The notes: a model not told the origin generated them from the letters alone. 64,000 nucleotides of DNA from Nocardioides sp. HDW12B (GCF_011299595.1 NZ_CP049867.1:496001-560000), one strand, 5' to 3'. Shown: positions 19,396-31,840, numbered from the stretch's first letter. Program-made: numbers and translations.

Positions 19396-20673
19396 GTGGT
19401 CAGTTCCAACACCGACCGGCGGGGGCAGGCTCCCCAGGTGAAGCGCCCCCCCTCACTGCACGACGTGCGCGCCGGCCTGCGCCGCCGCTCCAACGACCCC
19501 ATCTTCTGGAACGACACGGTCCAGCTGTTCAAGACCGTCGCCGCGGCCGTCATCGCCTGGGTGGTCGCCACGAGCGTGCTCGACCTGCCGCAGCCCTTCC
19601 TCGCGCCGTGGGCCGCCCTGCTCGTCGTGCACGCCACCGTCTACCGCACGTTCTCCCAGGGCGCCCGCCAGGTCGCGGCGACGGGCCTCGGGGTCGTGCT
19701 CGCCTGGGCCGTCGGCGGTGCCCTCGGGCTCGACACCGTCTCGGTGGCGGTCGCGCTGGTGGTCGGGCTCGTCATCGGGGCCGTGACGTGGTTCGAGGAC
19801 CAGGAGACGACGATCGCCGCCACCGCCCTGGTCGTGCTGACCACCGGGTTCTCGCAGAACGACAGCATGCTGGTGTCCCGGCTGCTGGACACCGGCATCG
19901 GCATCGGCGTCGGCCTGCTCGTCAACGCCGTGGTCTGGCCGCCGCTGCGACGGCGGACGGCGGTCACCGCGATCGACAAGGTCGACGACCGCATCGGGCG
20001 GCTGCTGACCCGAGTCCACGACGACCTCCGTCGCCACCCCGGGACCCCGCTCCAGCAGGAGACGGTCGCGGAGTGGGTCGAGGAGACCCGCGCGCTCGAC
20101 GGCGACCTCGACAACGCCTGGTCGCTGGTGCGGCAGGCGCAGGAGAGCGCCCGCATGAACCCGCGCCGCTCGGCCCGGCAGGTCCGCCAGCCCCAGCAGT
20201 GGTTCTCGCTGCTGCACCGCATGGAGCAGGCAGTGGCCGAGCAGCGCAGCATGGCCCGCACCCTGGGCCGGTCCCTGGAGCGCGGCGAGGAGTGGCACGA
20301 GACGTTCCGCGACGGCTGGCTCCGGCTGCTGGAGGAGGCCGGTCGGGCCGTCCAGGACGCCGACAGCGAGGCCCTGGTCGACGTGCGCGGCCGCATCGAC
20401 GACCTCGCCCGCGACCTCGAGCAGCTCGACCCCCTGCCGCTGCTCTGGCCGGAGTACGGCGCGCTGCTGTTCAACCTGCGCAACGTCGTGGACACCATGG
20501 ACGAGGTGGCCGCGGCCAACCCCCTGGGCCAGCCGCCGCTGCCGGTGCGCCTGCCCGCGCCCGTGCTGCGGCGCGACGGCACGGCCGTCGGCAGCGTGCC
20601 GGCCGACGGGCTGACGAACGAGGACCGCGCCGGGTTGGACGCCCCGTCGGCGTCGGGCTCCGGCTCGCGGTAG
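19396..20673 (+). CDS. FUSC / aromatic-acid-exporter-like membrane protein
   Basis: About 425 residues. The N-terminal third carries roughly four to six hydrophobic helices (AAAVIAWVVATSVLDL through GIGIGVGLLVNAVVWPP). The remaining soluble part is helical, with many charged residues (HRMEQAVAEQRSMARTLGRS), and ends in a Ser/Gly tail. This layout matches FUSC/ArAE-type putative efflux proteins. The start is uncertain: GTG at 19396 gives a short polar leader, GTG at 19438 is equally possible; the long upstream frame is antisense to gadB and rejected. It is divergent from gadB. Substrate unknown. Confidence 0.8.
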   Translation: MVSSNTDRRGQAPQVKRPPSLHDVRAGLRRRSNDPIFWNDTVQLFKTVAAAVIAWVVATSVLDLPQPFLAPWAALLVVHATVYRTFSQGARQVAATGLGVVLAWAVGGALGLDTVSVAVALVVGLVIGAVTWFEDQETTIAATALVVLTTGFSQNDSMLVSRLLDTGIGIGVGLLVNAVVWPPLRRRTAVTAIDKVDDRIGRLLTRVHDDLRRHPGTPLQQETVAEWVEETRALDGDLDNAWSLVRQAQESARMNPRRSARQVRQPQQWFSLLHRMEQAVAEQRSMARTLGRSLERGEEWHETFRDGWLRLLEEAGRAVQDADSEALVDVRGRIDDLARDLEQLDPLPLLWPEYGALLFNLRNVVDTMDEVAAANPLGQPPLPVRLPAPVLRRDGTAVGSVPADGLTNEDRAGLDAPSASGSGSR

Positions 20674-20910
20674 GCTGGAGGCGAACGACCCCGACGCCCG
20701 CCTCGACACCTGTCAGCGGACGGCGGTCACCGTCCTTCCCAGGGCGGTCCCGGGGTCGGTCGGCGCGACGCCGCGGTCATGGCCGTGTCGCGTGGTCGGT
20801 GGTCACCGGTGGCCACCGTGTCCGACGCCGTACGGCGCCCCGGTCCCGACCCGGGGGGGCGCACGGTCCGAGCGCTCCGGGCTTTCCGGGGCATCCACGA
20901 GGAGCTGTTC

Positions 20911-23049
20911 TTGGCTCGACGAGGTCAGCGTCAGTCCGGTGCCACCCGCACCGCGACGCGGCAGCAGCAGCGCCAACGCCCTGCCCGCAAGCTGGACAAC
21001 GAGGGCATCCTGCCGGTGCTCGCCCGCGCCGTGCGCGAGGTCGAGGCCGGGGTGCAGCGCGGGCCGACGACCCAGTCGCTGCGCACGAAGTTCCAGGTCA
21101 TCGCCCTGCTGGCCCGTGAGGAGCGGACCCGGGTCAAGGCCGACACGGAGGCCTCCGAGACCTACCGCACCGCCCAGATGAAGCGGCTCGACGGGATCGC
21201 CACGATCCTGGCGAAGACCGCCGCCCGCGACACGTCCCTGCTGGCGCTGCTGGCCGAGGACGCCGCCGTCTCCGACGCCGCGAAGCGGCTGCGTCGCGAG
21301 ATGGTGATGGCCACCGGGGTGGAACCGCCCCCGGAGGCCGAGCCCGCCGCCGAGCGTGTCGAGGGTGTCCCGCTGACCGAGCGCCGGGTCGTGCCGCAGT
21401 CGGTCGCGGCCCGTCAGCTCGCCAACCCGTTCCTGCCTCCCGACTTCACCATGGCGGAGGAGCGGCGCCCCGCCCGCGCCCGCCGCCTCGGCAGCTGGGA
21501 GCTGATCGGCCCGCTGCTGCGCGCCTTCGAGCAGGGCGGCGCGAGCTCCTGCATGGACCTCCCCGAGCCGCGTCCCATCCGCACCCCGCCCGGTCTGGAG
21601 CTGATGCCCCACCAGGCCCAGGTCGTGGCTGCCGCCGAGGACGGTCACCGCACCTTCCTGCTCGCCGACGAGCCGGGCCTGGGCAAGACCGCCCAGGCGC
21701 TGCTGGCCGCCCAGGCCGCCCGTGCCTACCCGCTGCTGTGCGTGGTGCCGAACGTCGTCAAGACCAACTGGGCCCGCGAGGCGGCGCTGTGGACCCCGCG
21801 TCACCCGGTCACCGTGATCCACGGCGACGGCGAGAACGTCGACGGGTTCGCCGACATCGTGGTGGTCAACTACGAGGTGCTCGACCGCCACGTCGGCTGG
21901 CTCGCGGACTTCGGCTTCCGCGGGATGGTCGTCGACGAGGCCCACTTCATCAAGAACAAGACCTCGCAGCGCTCCCAGCACGTGCTGCAGCTGGCCGACC
22001 GGATCCGCGAGCGCACGGCGCGCCCGCTGATGATGGCGCTGACCGGCACCCCGCTGATCAACGACATCGAGGACTTCCGCAACATCTGGCAGTTCCTGGG
22101 CTGGATCGACGAGAAGGCGCCGCAGCGGGCCCTGATGGAGGCGCTCGAGGAGACCGAGCTGACCCCGCTCGACCCCGGGTTCTACCCGGCGGCGCGCTCC
22201 GGCGTCATCGGCCTCGGCGTGGTGCGGCGTCGCAAGATCGACGTGGCCAAGGACATCCCGGCCCGGCGCATCGCCGACCTGCCGGTGGAGCTCGACGACG
22301 CCGTCGGGCGCTCCATCCGCCAGGCCGAGCGCGAGCTCGCCCGGCGCCTGGTACGTCGCTACGAGACCGCCCTGGAGAACCGCATCAGCGGCCGGCGCAC
22401 CGAGGGCATCGACCTCGACCTGGTCCGCCAGGTCGCCGGCTGGGAGCTCTCCGACAAGGCCTCGAGCACCGACGGCGAGAACGTCTTCTCGATGGTGCGG
22501 CGCATCGGCCAGGCCAAGGCCGGCCTCGCCGCCGACTACGCCGCCCAGCTCGCCCGCAACGTCGGCAAGGTGGTGTTCTTCGCCAAGCACATCGACGTCA
22601 TGGACACCGCCGAGGAGCTCTTCGCCAAGCGCGGGATCACGTACGCCTCGATCCGCGGCGACCAGACCCGGCCGACCCGTCAGCGCAACATCGACGCCTT
22701 CGTCAACGACCGCGACGTCGCGGTGGTCGTCTGCTCGCTGAGCGCGGCCGGCGTGGGACTGAACCTCCAGGTCGCCTCCAACGTCGTGCTGGCCGAGCTG
22801 TCGTGGACCGACGCCGAGCAGACCCAGGCGATCGACCGGGTGCACCGGATCGGTCAGGCCGAGCCGGTCACGGCGTGGCGCGTCATCGCCTCGCAGACCA
22901 TCGACACGAAGATCGCCGAGCTGATCGACAGCAAGGCCGGGCTCGCCGCCCGGGCGCTCGACGGCTCCGACGAGGAGGTCGGGTCCTCCACCGACGTCCA
23001 GCTCGAGGCCCTCGTCGCGCTCCTCACCGAGGCGCTCGAGGACCGCTAG
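20911..23049 (+). CDS. SNF2-family DEAD/DEAH helicase-like ATPase
   Basis: About 712 residues from a TTG at 20911, chosen because GAGGAG (20899-20904) lies six bases upstream; the in-frame start at 20779 adds 44 residues of low-complexity Arg/Pro. The N-terminal 170 residues are basic and helical. The ATPase core starts at MPHQAQVVAAAEDG, with Walker A DEPGLGKTAQ, motif II VVDEAHFIKNK, motif III LTGTPLIND and motif VI QAIDRVHRIGQ, all SNF2 hallmarks. It likely remodels protein-DNA complexes or anneals branched DNA, similar to SMARCAL1-like proteins. No methylase or nuclease partner is adjacent, so it does not look like a known defence system. TAGGCT (20671-20676) could be its distant -10 box. 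Confidence 0.85.
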   Translation: MARRGQRQSGATRTATRQQQRQRPARKLDNEGILPVLARAVREVEAGVQRGPTTQSLRTKFQVIALLAREERTRVKADTEASETYRTAQMKRLDGIATILAKTAARDTSLLALLAEDAAVSDAAKRLRREMVMATGVEPPPEAEPAAERVEGVPLTERRVVPQSVAARQLANPFLPPDFTMAEERRPARARRLGSWELIGPLLRAFEQGGASSCMDLPEPRPIRTPPGLELMPHQAQVVAAAEDGHRTFLLADEPGLGKTAQALLAAQAARAYPLLCVVPNVVKTNWAREAALWTPRHPVTVIHGDGENVDGFADIVVVNYEVLDRHVGWLADFGFRGMVVDEAHFIKNKTSQRSQHVLQLADRIRERTARPLMMALTGTPLINDIEDFRNIWQFLGWIDEKAPQRALMEALEETELTPLDPGFYPAARSGVIGLGVVRRRKIDVAKDIPARRIADLPVELDDAVGRSIRQAERELARRLVRRYETALENRISGRRTEGIDLDLVRQVAGWELSDKASSTDGENVFSMVRRIGQAKAGLAADYAAQLARNVGKVVFFAKHIDVMDTAEELFAKRGITYASIRGDQTRPTRQRNIDAFVNDRDVAVVVCSLSAAGVGLNLQVASNVVLAELSWTDAEQTQAIDRVHRIGQAEPVTAWRVIASQTIDTKIAELIDSKAGLAARALDGSDEEVGSSTDVQLEALVALLTEALEDR

Positions 23050-23507
23050 GACGTCCCGGGGGTGGACCCGCCCGCCGCTCCCGGCGTCGGGTCGACCGAG
23101 GCCACGAGCCCGGACGAGTGCAGGAAGCGGTCGACGCTCACCCGGATCGCCACCCGCTCCCGGTTGGGCCGCGGCACCCGGTAGCGGGAGGCGTAGCGCT
23201 CCTCGGCCCGGGCGACCGACGCCCGGTCGGTCAGCACCCGGCCCTCACCCTCCAGGGTCGACCAGCGCCGCCCGTCGACCTGGCAGGCCGCCAGCCCGGC
23301 GGTGAGCTGCACGTTGCGCACCTTGCGCGAGGTGCGGGAGGTGATGATCCAGGCGCACTCCTCCTCGGGGTCGAGCGCGACCCCCACGGGGACGACGTGC
23401 GGGGACCCGTCGGGTCGCAGGGTCGTCAACGTGCAGAGGTGCCGCTCGGTCCAGAAGGCCGCGAGGTCACCGGGCAGGTCGGACCAGCCGGGGCGCCAGG
23501 AGCTCAT
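23046..23507 (-). CDS. Pyridoxamine-phosphate-oxidase-like (split-barrel flavin/F420) protein
   Basis: 153 residues. FWTERHLCTLTTLRPDGSPHVVPVGVALD is the standard N-terminal strand pattern of PNPOx-like split-barrel proteins, followed by SRTSRKVRNVQLTAG with the phosphate-binding arginine/lysine region. Such actinobacterial proteins bind FMN or F420 and reduce small substrates; the cofactor cannot be decided here. ATG at 23507 was chosen with AGGA eight bases upstream; an earlier ATG at 23516 adds three residues. It is convergent with the SNF2 gene: the two stop codons overlap within the tetranucleotide CTAG at 23046-23049. Confidence 0.85.
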   Translation of the reverse strand: MSSWRPGWSDLPGDLAAFWTERHLCTLTTLRPDGSPHVVPVGVALDPEEECAWIITSRTSRKVRNVQLTAGLAACQVDGRRWSTLEGEGRVLTDRASVARAEERYASRYRVPRPNRERVAIRVSVDRFLHSSGLVASVDPTPGAAGGSTPGTS

Positions 23508-23556
23508 GGCGCCCATCCTGCCCGACCCCCCCCTGGGGGACGGGCGACGCGCGTGC

Positions 23557-24774
23557 TCAGCGGATGGCCAGCACGCGGGTCACGCCGTGCGACGGCGGGT
23601 CCGCGGTGAGCCGGGAGTCCGGTCGGACCGTCCAGCGTCCCGCCAGGGCACCCGGCCGCCCGAACGACCGCACCTCGGCCCGTGCCCGCACTGCGGCGCG
23701 GCGCAGGGTCTCCGGCTCCGTCCGCAGCGACGCCGGGAGCGCGAACAGCCCGTCCAGCCCGGCCGCGAGGAGCGCGCGGTGCAGCGCGAGGCTGGTGACG
23801 GTCACGGCGGCCGTCAGCAGCAGCGGGTAGGCCGCGACCACGACCGGTGCCGCCCACGACAGGTGCGTCCCGACCCGGGCCAGCACCTGCTCCGGACCCG
23901 GCAGGTGGTGCACCACGGCGAGCACCGGCATGTGCAGCACGTAGACCGGCAGCGTGCGCCGGCCCAGGCGTGCCGCCGCCGTCCCCAGCCGGGGCAGCTC
24001 CGTGAGGGCGCGGGCGGCCCGGACGGCGAGCGGCACCCCGAGCACGCTGAGGGTGGTCACCTCCACGCTGAGCGGGGTCCCCAGCCGGGCGAGGACGGAC
24101 GCGGCGACGACGTACCCGCCGAGCAGGAGGGGGGTGGCGGGTCGGCGCCGGTCGGCCAGCAGTCGCACGAGCTCCGGAAGCCGGGCACCCAGCAGGAAGT
24201 AGACGAAGTGGACCAGCACCGCCTCGCGGTTGGCGTCGGCCATCGGCAGGGCCGAGACCGACACGGCGAGCAGGGCGGAGGCCGCCACGACGGGACGAAC
24301 GTCGAGCGGCAGCAGCAGCTTGGCCAGCACGAAGTAGACCGCCAGCGCGTAGAGGAACCACACGCCCGTGGAGGCGAAGGCGAGGTCGGCCACGAGGTCG
24401 CCGAGGCCCTGGGTGCGGTTCATGACCAGGGTGCGCTCGACGCTGAAGACGACCGCGAGCAGCCCGAGCCACACCGCGTAGACCCAGTACGGGTTGAGCA
24501 CGCGGGAGGTCAGCACCTGCGACCAGGGTCGGCGGACGGCGCCGGCGGCGAAGAGTCCCGACAGCAGGAAGAACAACGGCATCCGGATCGGCTTGAGCGC
24601 CGCGGTGAGCGCGGCCCAGCCCTCGACGACCCCGGCCAGCTCGGGCGGCGCGACCGAGGGCAGGTGCTTGACGGTCACGTGGTGGAGGACGACGAGCAGG
24701 ATGCACACGCCCTTGGCCGCGTCGGCCCACCCCAGGCGGGCGCCGGCAGCGGTCGGGGGCGGGGCGGCAGGCAC
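23557..24774 (-). CDS. Acyltransferase 3 family membrane protein
   Basis: About 405 residues with roughly ten transmembrane segments. The N-terminal motif WADAAKGVCILLVVLHHVTV contains the histidine typical of acyltransferase-3 proteins (here HH), and KPIRMPLFFLLSGLFAA follows with the conserved arginine and FFLLSG. These enzymes O-acylate sugars, peptidoglycan or polysaccharides at the membrane. GTG at 24774 was chosen because GAGGAG lies four to five bases upstream. The protein ends in an Arg-rich soluble tail of about 60 residues. No acceptor is identified; the downstream polysaccharide locus is 11 kb away. Confidence 0.85.
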   Translation of the reverse strand: MPAAPPPTAAGARLGWADAAKGVCILLVVLHHVTVKHLPSVAPPELAGVVEGWAALTAALKPIRMPLFFLLSGLFAAGAVRRPWSQVLTSRVLNPYWVYAVWLGLLAVVFSVERTLVMNRTQGLGDLVADLAFASTGVWFLYALAVYFVLAKLLLPLDVRPVVAASALLAVSVSALPMADANREAVLVHFVYFLLGARLPELVRLLADRRRPATPLLLGGYVVAASVLARLGTPLSVEVTTLSVLGVPLAVRAARALTELPRLGTAAARLGRRTLPVYVLHMPVLAVVHHLPGPEQVLARVGTHLSWAAPVVVAAYPLLLTAAVTVTSLALHRALLAAGLDGLFALPASLRTEPETLRRAAVRARAEVRSFGRPGALAGRWTVRPDSRLTADPPSHGVTRVLAIR

Positions 24775-24817
24775 GGAGCTCCTCGGCGGTCTGAGGGAAC
24801 AGAGCGGGACAGGGGGC

Positions 24818-24857
24818 GGGCAGGACCGCTCATCCCCCGTGACGGGCGGTCCTGCCC
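24818..24857 (-). terminator. Hairpin after the protein O-mannosyltransferase gene
   Basis: GGGCAGGACCGC (24818-24829) and its exact complement (24846-24857) form a 12-base stem with a 16-base loop. It lies about 110 bases past the stop of the mannosyltransferase gene and before the acyltransferase start. There is no T-run, as is common for actinobacterial terminators. Confidence 0.5.
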
Positions 24858-24966
24858 CTCTCCATGGTGTCCGGAAGGTCCGGTTCGGACACCTGAGTGA
24901 GAGGGCGCTCACGCTGTGCGGGCGCGCCTCAGGCGGGGGACGTGGCGACCGTCACGCCGGCCCGAC

Positions 24967-26640
24967 TCAGATCCAGGAGCGGAACCAGATCCGGTCGAGC
25001 CACTCCGGGGTGGAGATCAGCTCGTGCGTGAGCACCGGCCAGAGCCAGGCGAAGTTGACCACGACGAGGACCACGAAGGAGCCGGCCGCCACCGCGCCGA
25101 GCGTACGGCGACGCGGGCTCGCGCCGGGTGGTCCCAGGACGCGGCCCAGGACGAGGGAGAGCACCACGATGGTGAAGGGCAGGATGGTGACGGCGTAGAA
25201 CGAGAAGATCGGCCGGTCGGCGTAGAGGAAGAACGGCACCCAGGTGGTCAGCAGGCCGACGAGGGCGAAGCCGAAGCGCCAGTCGCGGCGGGCCAGGGCG
25301 GCGTACAGCGTGTAGGCCCACGCGACGGTCCCGCCCCACCACAGCGCCGGCGTGCCCAGCATGACGATCTCCCGCAGGCAGGTGCTGTCGGTCGGAGCCG
25401 TGCACCCCTCGACGCCGGGGGAGATGTCGAGGTCGGCGGCGACCACCACTGGGCGCCGCATGATCAGCCAGCTCTGCGGTGAGGACTGGTAGGTGTGCGT
25501 GGCGTCGACCAGACCGTTGGTGTGGAACGACAGCACCGCACCGTGGTAGTGCCACAGGCTGCGCAGCGCGTCGACCAGGGAGGGCCAGAAGCCCACGGGG
25601 TCGTCGGTGACGTAGGCGCCCCAGTAGGGCCCGTAGCTGTTGGTGGCGAACTGGCGCTCGATCTCGTCGGCGTGCATCAGCCACCCGGTCCAGGAGGCGA
25701 CGTAGACCACCAGCGCGACCACGACGAGGTAGCCGAAGGCGAGCAGGCCGTCGGCGACGGAGGTCTTGAGCAGCGCCCAGCGCACGCCCAGCGTCCGACG
25801 GGCACCGGTGTCCCAGGCGAGCACGAGCAGCCCGAAGCCCGCCAACGGGATCAGCGCGCTCCACTTGCTGGCCACGGCGAGGCCGAAGAGCACCCCGGCG
25901 GCCAGCCGCCACGGCCGCCAGAGGAGGCCGCGCACGGGTCCCCACCCGCCGGGGCCGAGGGGTGAGCGCTCGGCGAGGTCGGCCAGGCGGCGTCGTCCCC
26001 AGTCGCGGTCGGCGACGAGGCAGGAGACGGCGCTGAGCAGGAAGAACGCGACGTAGATGTCGAGCAGGGCCAGCCGCGACAGGGTGAACTGCAGTCCGTC
26101 GAAGCACATCAGCACACCGGCCGCACCGCCGAGCAGGGTCGACCCGGTGAGCCGCCGGACCAGCCGGACCATCACGAGCACCATGAGGGTGCCGACGACG
26201 GCGCTGAAGAACCGCCACCCGAGGGGCTCGAAGCCGAAGACCTGCTCACCCGCCCCGATCAGCCACTTGCCGACCTCGGGGTGCACGACCATCGCGGGGT
26301 CGCCCTGGGTCGCCTCGGGGGGCAGCCGGCCCTCGAGGATCGCGCCGTTGGCGTCGTCGGGCCAGCTGATGCCGTAGCCGTGGCGCCACAGCGACCAGCC
26401 GTCCTTGGCGTAGTAGGTCTCGTCGAAGAGGAAGTCGCGCGGCTTCCCGAGGTGCCAGAAGCGCAGGACGCCCGCGAGGGCGGTGACGGCCAGCGTGACG
26501 ACCCAGCCGATCGCCCGGTCGGGGTCCGGGCGTCCGCGCAGCCGGGTGAGAGCGTCGGGCACGGTGCGCCCGTCGGCGGTCCGCGAGCGGACCGGCCCCT
26601 CGACGGCGTCCGCGTCGCTGCGCTCGGCCGTCGTGGTCAC
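24967..26640 (-). CDS. pmt: Protein O-mannosyltransferase (PMT family, GT39)
   Basis: 557 residues with about ten or more transmembrane helices. The catalytic acidic pair is in [13 protein letters not shown] (about residue 73), within the first extracytoplasmic loop, followed by [13 protein letters not shown]. The enzyme transfers mannose from polyprenyl-phosphate-mannose to Ser/Thr residues of secreted proteins at the membrane. The gene is in its usual actinobacterial place, divergent from rsmI. GTG at 26640 is preceded by TAGGCT on the minus strand with exactly seven bases between, so the mRNA is probably leaderless. The short upstream sequence has no ribosome site. Confidence 0.93.
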   Translation of the reverse strand: MTTTAERSDADAVEGPVRSRTADGRTVPDALTRLRGRPDPDRAIGWVVTLAVTALAGVLRFWHLGKPRDFLFDETYYAKDGWSLWRHGYGISWPDDANGAILEGRLPPEATQGDPAMVVHPEVGKWLIGAGEQVFGFEPLGWRFFSAVVGTLMVLVMVRLVRRLTGSTLLGGAAGVLMCFDGLQFTLSRLALLDIYVAFFLLSAVSCLVADRDWGRRRLADLAERSPLGPGGWGPVRGLLWRPWRLAAGVLFGLAVASKWSALIPLAGFGLLVLAWDTGARRTLGVRWALLKTSVADGLLAFGYLVVVALVVYVASWTGWLMHADEIERQFATNSYGPYWGAYVTDDPVGFWPSLVDALRSLWHYHGAVLSFHTNGLVDATHTYQSSPQSWLIMRRPVVVAADLDISPGVEGCTAPTDSTCLREIVMLGTPALWWGGTVAWAYTLYAALARRDWRFGFALVGLLTTWVPFFLYADRPIFSFYAVTILPFTIVVLSLVLGRVLGPPGASPRRRTLGAVAAGSFVVLVVVNFAWLWPVLTHELISTPEWLDRIWFRSWI

Positions 26641-26647
26641 GACGCCC

Positions 26648-26653
26648 AGCCTA
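26648..26653 (-). promoter_or_regulatory. -10-like TAGGCT before pmt, leaderless arrangement
   Basis: Read on the minus strand, TAGGCT is followed by seven bases and the GTG start of pmt. The spacing equals that of the PLP-enzyme gene at 8608, supporting leaderless transcription. Confidence 0.5.
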
Positions 26654-26717
26654 CGGTCCGTCGACCCGACGGGCGGGCGCCGCGCGCGCCTGCGGCGTGA
26701 TCGGACATCATGGGGCG

Positions 26718-27611
26718 GTGAGCGGACTCCTGGTGCTGGCCGCGACCCCGATCGGTCGCCCCGAGGACGCCTCGGCGAGGTTGCGCGACGAGCTGGCGGG
26801 CGCGGACGTGGTCGCCGCCGAGGACACCCGCCGGTTGCGGCGGCTGGCGGGCGAGCTGGGCGTGGAGGTCGCGGGCCGGGTGGTCTCCTACTTCGAGGGC
26901 AACGAGGCCGGCCGCACCGCCGGCCTGGTCGAGGACCTCGTCGCGGGACGTCGGGTGCTGCTCGTCACCGACGCCGGCATGCCGTCGGTCTCGGACCCCG
27001 GTTACCGGCTCGTCGCCGCCGCCGTCGAGGCCGGCGTCCGCGTGACGTCGGTGCCGGGTCCGAGCGCCGTGCTCACCGCCCTGGCCGTGTCAGGCCTGCC
27101 GGTGGACCGCTTCTGCTTCGAGGGGTTCCTTCCCCGCAAGGCCGGGGAGCGGGCCCGGCGGCTGCGCGAGCTGGCGCAGGAGCCGCGGACCCTGGTGCTC
27201 TTCGAGTCCCCGCACCGCACCGAGGCGTCGCTGCTCGCGCTGGCCGAGGCGTTCGGGGCGGACCGGCCGGCGGCGGTCTGCCGCGAGCTGACCAAGACCC
27301 ACGAGGAGGTCGTACGCGGTCCGCTCGGCGAGCTGGCGACCTGGGCGGCCGCCGGGGTGCGCGGCGAGGTGACGTTGGTGGTGTCGGGCCGCACCGGCCC
27401 GGCGGTCGGGCACGTCGACCCCGGTGACCACGACACGCTGCGGGCCCGGGTCGCGTCCGAGGAGGAGACCGGCCTCACCCGCAAGGAGGCGGTGCGCGCC
27501 GTCGCGGAGAGCACCGGAGTGCCGCGCCGTGAGGTGTACGACGCCGCCCACCGCGTCGCGCACGGGCCGTCCCGGCCCGACCTCGACCGCCCCGACCCGA
27601 CGCAGGAGTGA
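26718..27611 (+). CDS. rsmI: 16S rRNA (cytidine1402-2'-O)-methyltransferase RsmI
   Basis: 297 residues. The fold shows [44 protein letters not shown] and [17 protein letters not shown], all RsmI signatures of the tetrapyrrole-methylase fold that bind SAM. It modifies C1402 in the ribosomal decoding centre. The GTG at 26718 was preferred over one at 26697 because homologues begin directly at the ATPIG strand. It overlaps the following tatD start region: the tatD GTG lies three bases after its stop, so the two are translationally linked. It is divergent from pmt, the usual actinobacterial order. Confidence 0.94.
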   Translation: MSGLLVLAATPIGRPEDASARLRDELAGADVVAAEDTRRLRRLAGELGVEVAGRVVSYFEGNEAGRTAGLVEDLVAGRRVLLVTDAGMPSVSDPGYRLVAAAVEAGVRVTSVPGPSAVLTALAVSGLPVDRFCFEGFLPRKAGERARRLRELAQEPRTLVLFESPHRTEASLLALAEAFGADRPAAVCRELTKTHEEVVRGPLGELATWAAAGVRGEVTLVVSGRTGPAVGHVDPGDHDTLRARVASEEETGLTRKEAVRAVAESTGVPRREVYDAAHRVAHGPSRPDLDRPDPTQE

Positions 27612-27613
27612 GC

Positions 27614-29903
<2,290 letters not shown>

Positions 29904-29961
29904 CCGAGCTGGTGACCCGGCTCGTGACCCGACCGGGCACCGACTGAGACCGTCCGCGCGG

Positions 29962-29991
29962 ACCGGCCCCCGTCCTGCGACGGGGGCCGGT
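29962..29991 (+). terminator. Hairpin after rpf
   Basis: ACCGGCCCCCGTC and its exact complement form a 13-base stem around a CTGC loop, 58 bases after the rpf stop. It has no T-run. It separates rpf from the independently promoted rsmA gene. Confidence 0.65.
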
Positions 29992-30005
29992 GCACGTCCG
30001 GCCGC

Positions 30006-30011
30006 TAGGCT
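30006..30011 (+). promoter_or_regulatory. -10-like TAGGCT before rsmA, leaderless arrangement
   Basis: TAGGCT lies nine bases before the rsmA ATG, directly after the rpf terminator. The gene has no ribosome site, so a leaderless or near-leaderless transcript is likely. Confidence 0.5.
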
Positions 30012-30020
30012 CGAGCCCTC

Positions 30021-30911
30021 ATGACCCCCCACGACGCGACCGCCGGACCCGGTGCGCCGCGACTCCTCGGGCCGGTGGAGGTGCGCGAGCTCGCCGAGCG
30101 GCTCGGGGTGCGCCCCACCAAGCAGAAGGGGCAGAACTTCGTCATCGACGCCAACACCGTGCGGCGCATCGTGCGCGCCTCCGGCGTCGGTCCCGACGAC
30201 GTCGTCCTCGAGGTCGGCCCCGGCCTCGGGTCGCTGACGCTGGCGCTGCTGGCGGAGACCCGGCGCGTGGTCGCGGTCGAGATCGACCCGGTCCTGGCGC
30301 GCGCCCTGCCGGCCACCGTCGCCGCCCACGCCCCCGACCACGTCGCCGCCTGCGAGGTCGTCGAGGCCGACGCCCTGCGCCTGCAGGAGCTGCCCGGTCC
30401 CGCCCCGACGGCCCTGGTGGCGAACCTGCCCTACAACGTCTCGGTCCCGGTGCTGCTGCACCTGCTGGCGCTGCTGCCGTCGCTGGAGCGGGGGATGGTC
30501 ATGGTGCAGGCGGAGGTCGCCGACCGGCTGGTCGCCCCGCCCGGGTCACGCACGTACGGCGTTCCCTCGGCCAAGGCGGCGTGGTTCGCCGAGCTCCGGC
30601 GCGCCGGCTCCGTCGGCCGCTCGGTCTTCTGGCCCGCGCCGAACGTCGACAGCGGGCTGGTGGCCTGGGACCGGCGCGAGCCACCCGCCACGACCGCCGC
30701 CCGCGCCGACGTCTTCGCCGTGGTGGACGCGGCGTTCGCCCAGCGCCGCAAGACCGTGCGCGCCGCGCTCAAGTCCGTCGCCACCACCGAGCAGGTCGAG
30801 GCGGGCCTGGCCACCGCCGGTGTCGCGGCCAGCCGGCGCGGCGAGGAGCTCGACATCGCCACCTTCGCCGCCCTGACCGAGGGGCTCCTGGCGGCGGGGT
30901 GGTCACGATGA
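30021..30911 (+). CDS. rsmA: 16S rRNA dimethyladenosine transferase RsmA (KsgA)
   Basis: 296 residues. SAM-binding motif I is [18 protein letters not shown]. Motif [13 protein letters not shown], provides the NLPY signature of adenine-N6 dimethylases. The upstream [10 protein letters not shown] segment is the family's start. It dimethylates A1518/A1519 in 16S rRNA during 30S assembly. It overlaps ispE by four bases (ATGA), so the two are translationally coupled. A -10-like box lies nine bases before the ATG. Confidence 0.96.
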   Translation: MTPHDATAGPGAPRLLGPVEVRELAERLGVRPTKQKGQNFVIDANTVRRIVRASGVGPDDVVLEVGPGLGSLTLALLAETRRVVAVEIDPVLARALPATVAAHAPDHVAACEVVEADALRLQELPGPAPTALVANLPYNVSVPVLLHLLALLPSLERGMVMVQAEVADRLVAPPGSRTYGVPSAKAAWFAELRRAGSVGRSVFWPAPNVDSGLVAWDRREPPATTAARADVFAVVDAAFAQRRKTVRAALKSVATTEQVEAGLATAGVAASRRGEELDIATFAALTEGLLAAGWSR

Positions 30912-31840
30912 CCTCCGAGATCCGCGTCGTGGCCCCGGCCAAGATCAACCTCTCGCTCGCCGTCGGCGGGGCCGGGGAGGACGGCTACCACCGGCTGGCG
31001 ACCGTCTACCACGCGATCGGCCTCTTCGACGAGGTCGTGGTGCGCCCGGCCGGCAGGACGTCGGTGACGGTGTCCGGCAGCGGCGTCGACCTCGACGCCG
31101 TGCCCACCGACGAGCAGAACCTGGCCTGGCGCGCGGTCGCGGCCCTGTCCGCGCACGTCGGCCGGGACCTCGCCGTCCACGTGCACGTGCACAAGAACAT
31201 CCCCGTCGCGGGCGGCCTCGCCGGCGGCAGCACCGACGCCGCGGCGACGCTGGTCGGCCTCGACGCGCTCTTCGAGCTCGGGCTCCCGCGCGCGGACCTG
31301 ATGCACGTGGCCGCTGGCCTCGGCAGCGACGTGCCCTTCTGCCTCGTCGGCGGCACCGCCGTCGGGACCGGTCGCGGCGAGCTCGTCGCGCCCGTGATGG
31401 CACGCGGCAGCTACTGGTGGGCCGTGGTCCCCGGGGAGGGCGGTCTGTCCACCCCCCGGGTGTACGCCGAGTTCGACCGGCTGGCCGGTGACACGGACGT
31501 GCCCGAGCCCGAGCTGCCCGAGGACCTCCTCGGCTCGCTGCTGGCCGGTGATGCCGGAGCGCTGGGGTCCGCCCTGGTCAACGACCTGCAGCCGGCCGCG
31601 CTGTCCCTGCGTCCCACCCTGACGGTCCCGCTCGACGCCGGCCGCGACGCCGGCGCCCTGGGGTCGCTCGTCAGCGGCTCCGGTCCCACCACCGTCTTCC
31701 TGTGCGCCGACGCCGACCACGCCCGCGAGGTGCGCGACCTCGTCGTCGCCGCCACCGGCGCGGCCACCGGGTTCGTGGTGCCCGGGCCGGTCCCGGGCGC
31801 CAAGGTCTCGGCCGCCCGGCTCGCTGAGGGACCCCGCTGA
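30908..31840 (+). CDS. ispE: 4-diphosphocytidyl-2-C-methyl-D-erythritol kinase
   Basis: 310 residues, GHMP kinase fold. The start is [13 protein letters not shown]; the ATP-binding glycine loop is [17 protein letters not shown]; the third motif is [12 protein letters not shown]. It phosphorylates CDP-methylerythritol in the MEP isoprenoid pathway, feeding the polyprenyl carriers used for cell-wall and polysaccharide synthesis. ATG at 30908 overlaps the rsmA stop by four bases. The ABC-F gene starts one base after its stop, so rsmA-ispE-ABC-F is one operon. Confidence 0.95.
   Translation: MTSEIRVVAPAKINLSLAVGGAGEDGYHRLATVYHAIGLFDEVVVRPAGRTSVTVSGSGVDLDAVPTDEQNLAWRAVAALSAHVGRDLAVHVHVHKNIPVAGGLAGGSTDAAATLVGLDALFELGLPRADLMHVAAGLGSDVPFCLVGGTAVGTGRGELVAPVMARGSYWWAVVPGEGGLSTPRVYAEFDRLAGDTDVPEPELPEDLLGSLLAGDAGALGSALVNDLQPAALSLRPTLTVPLDAGRDAGALGSLVSGSGPTTVFLCADADHAREVRDLVVAATGAATGFVVPGPVPGAKVSAARLAEGPR

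Noticed and set aside
20779-20910. Upstream start for the SNF2 protein at 20779
   Set aside because: The added 44 residues are low-complexity Arg/Pro with no ribosome site, whereas GAGGAG lies six bases before TTG 20911.
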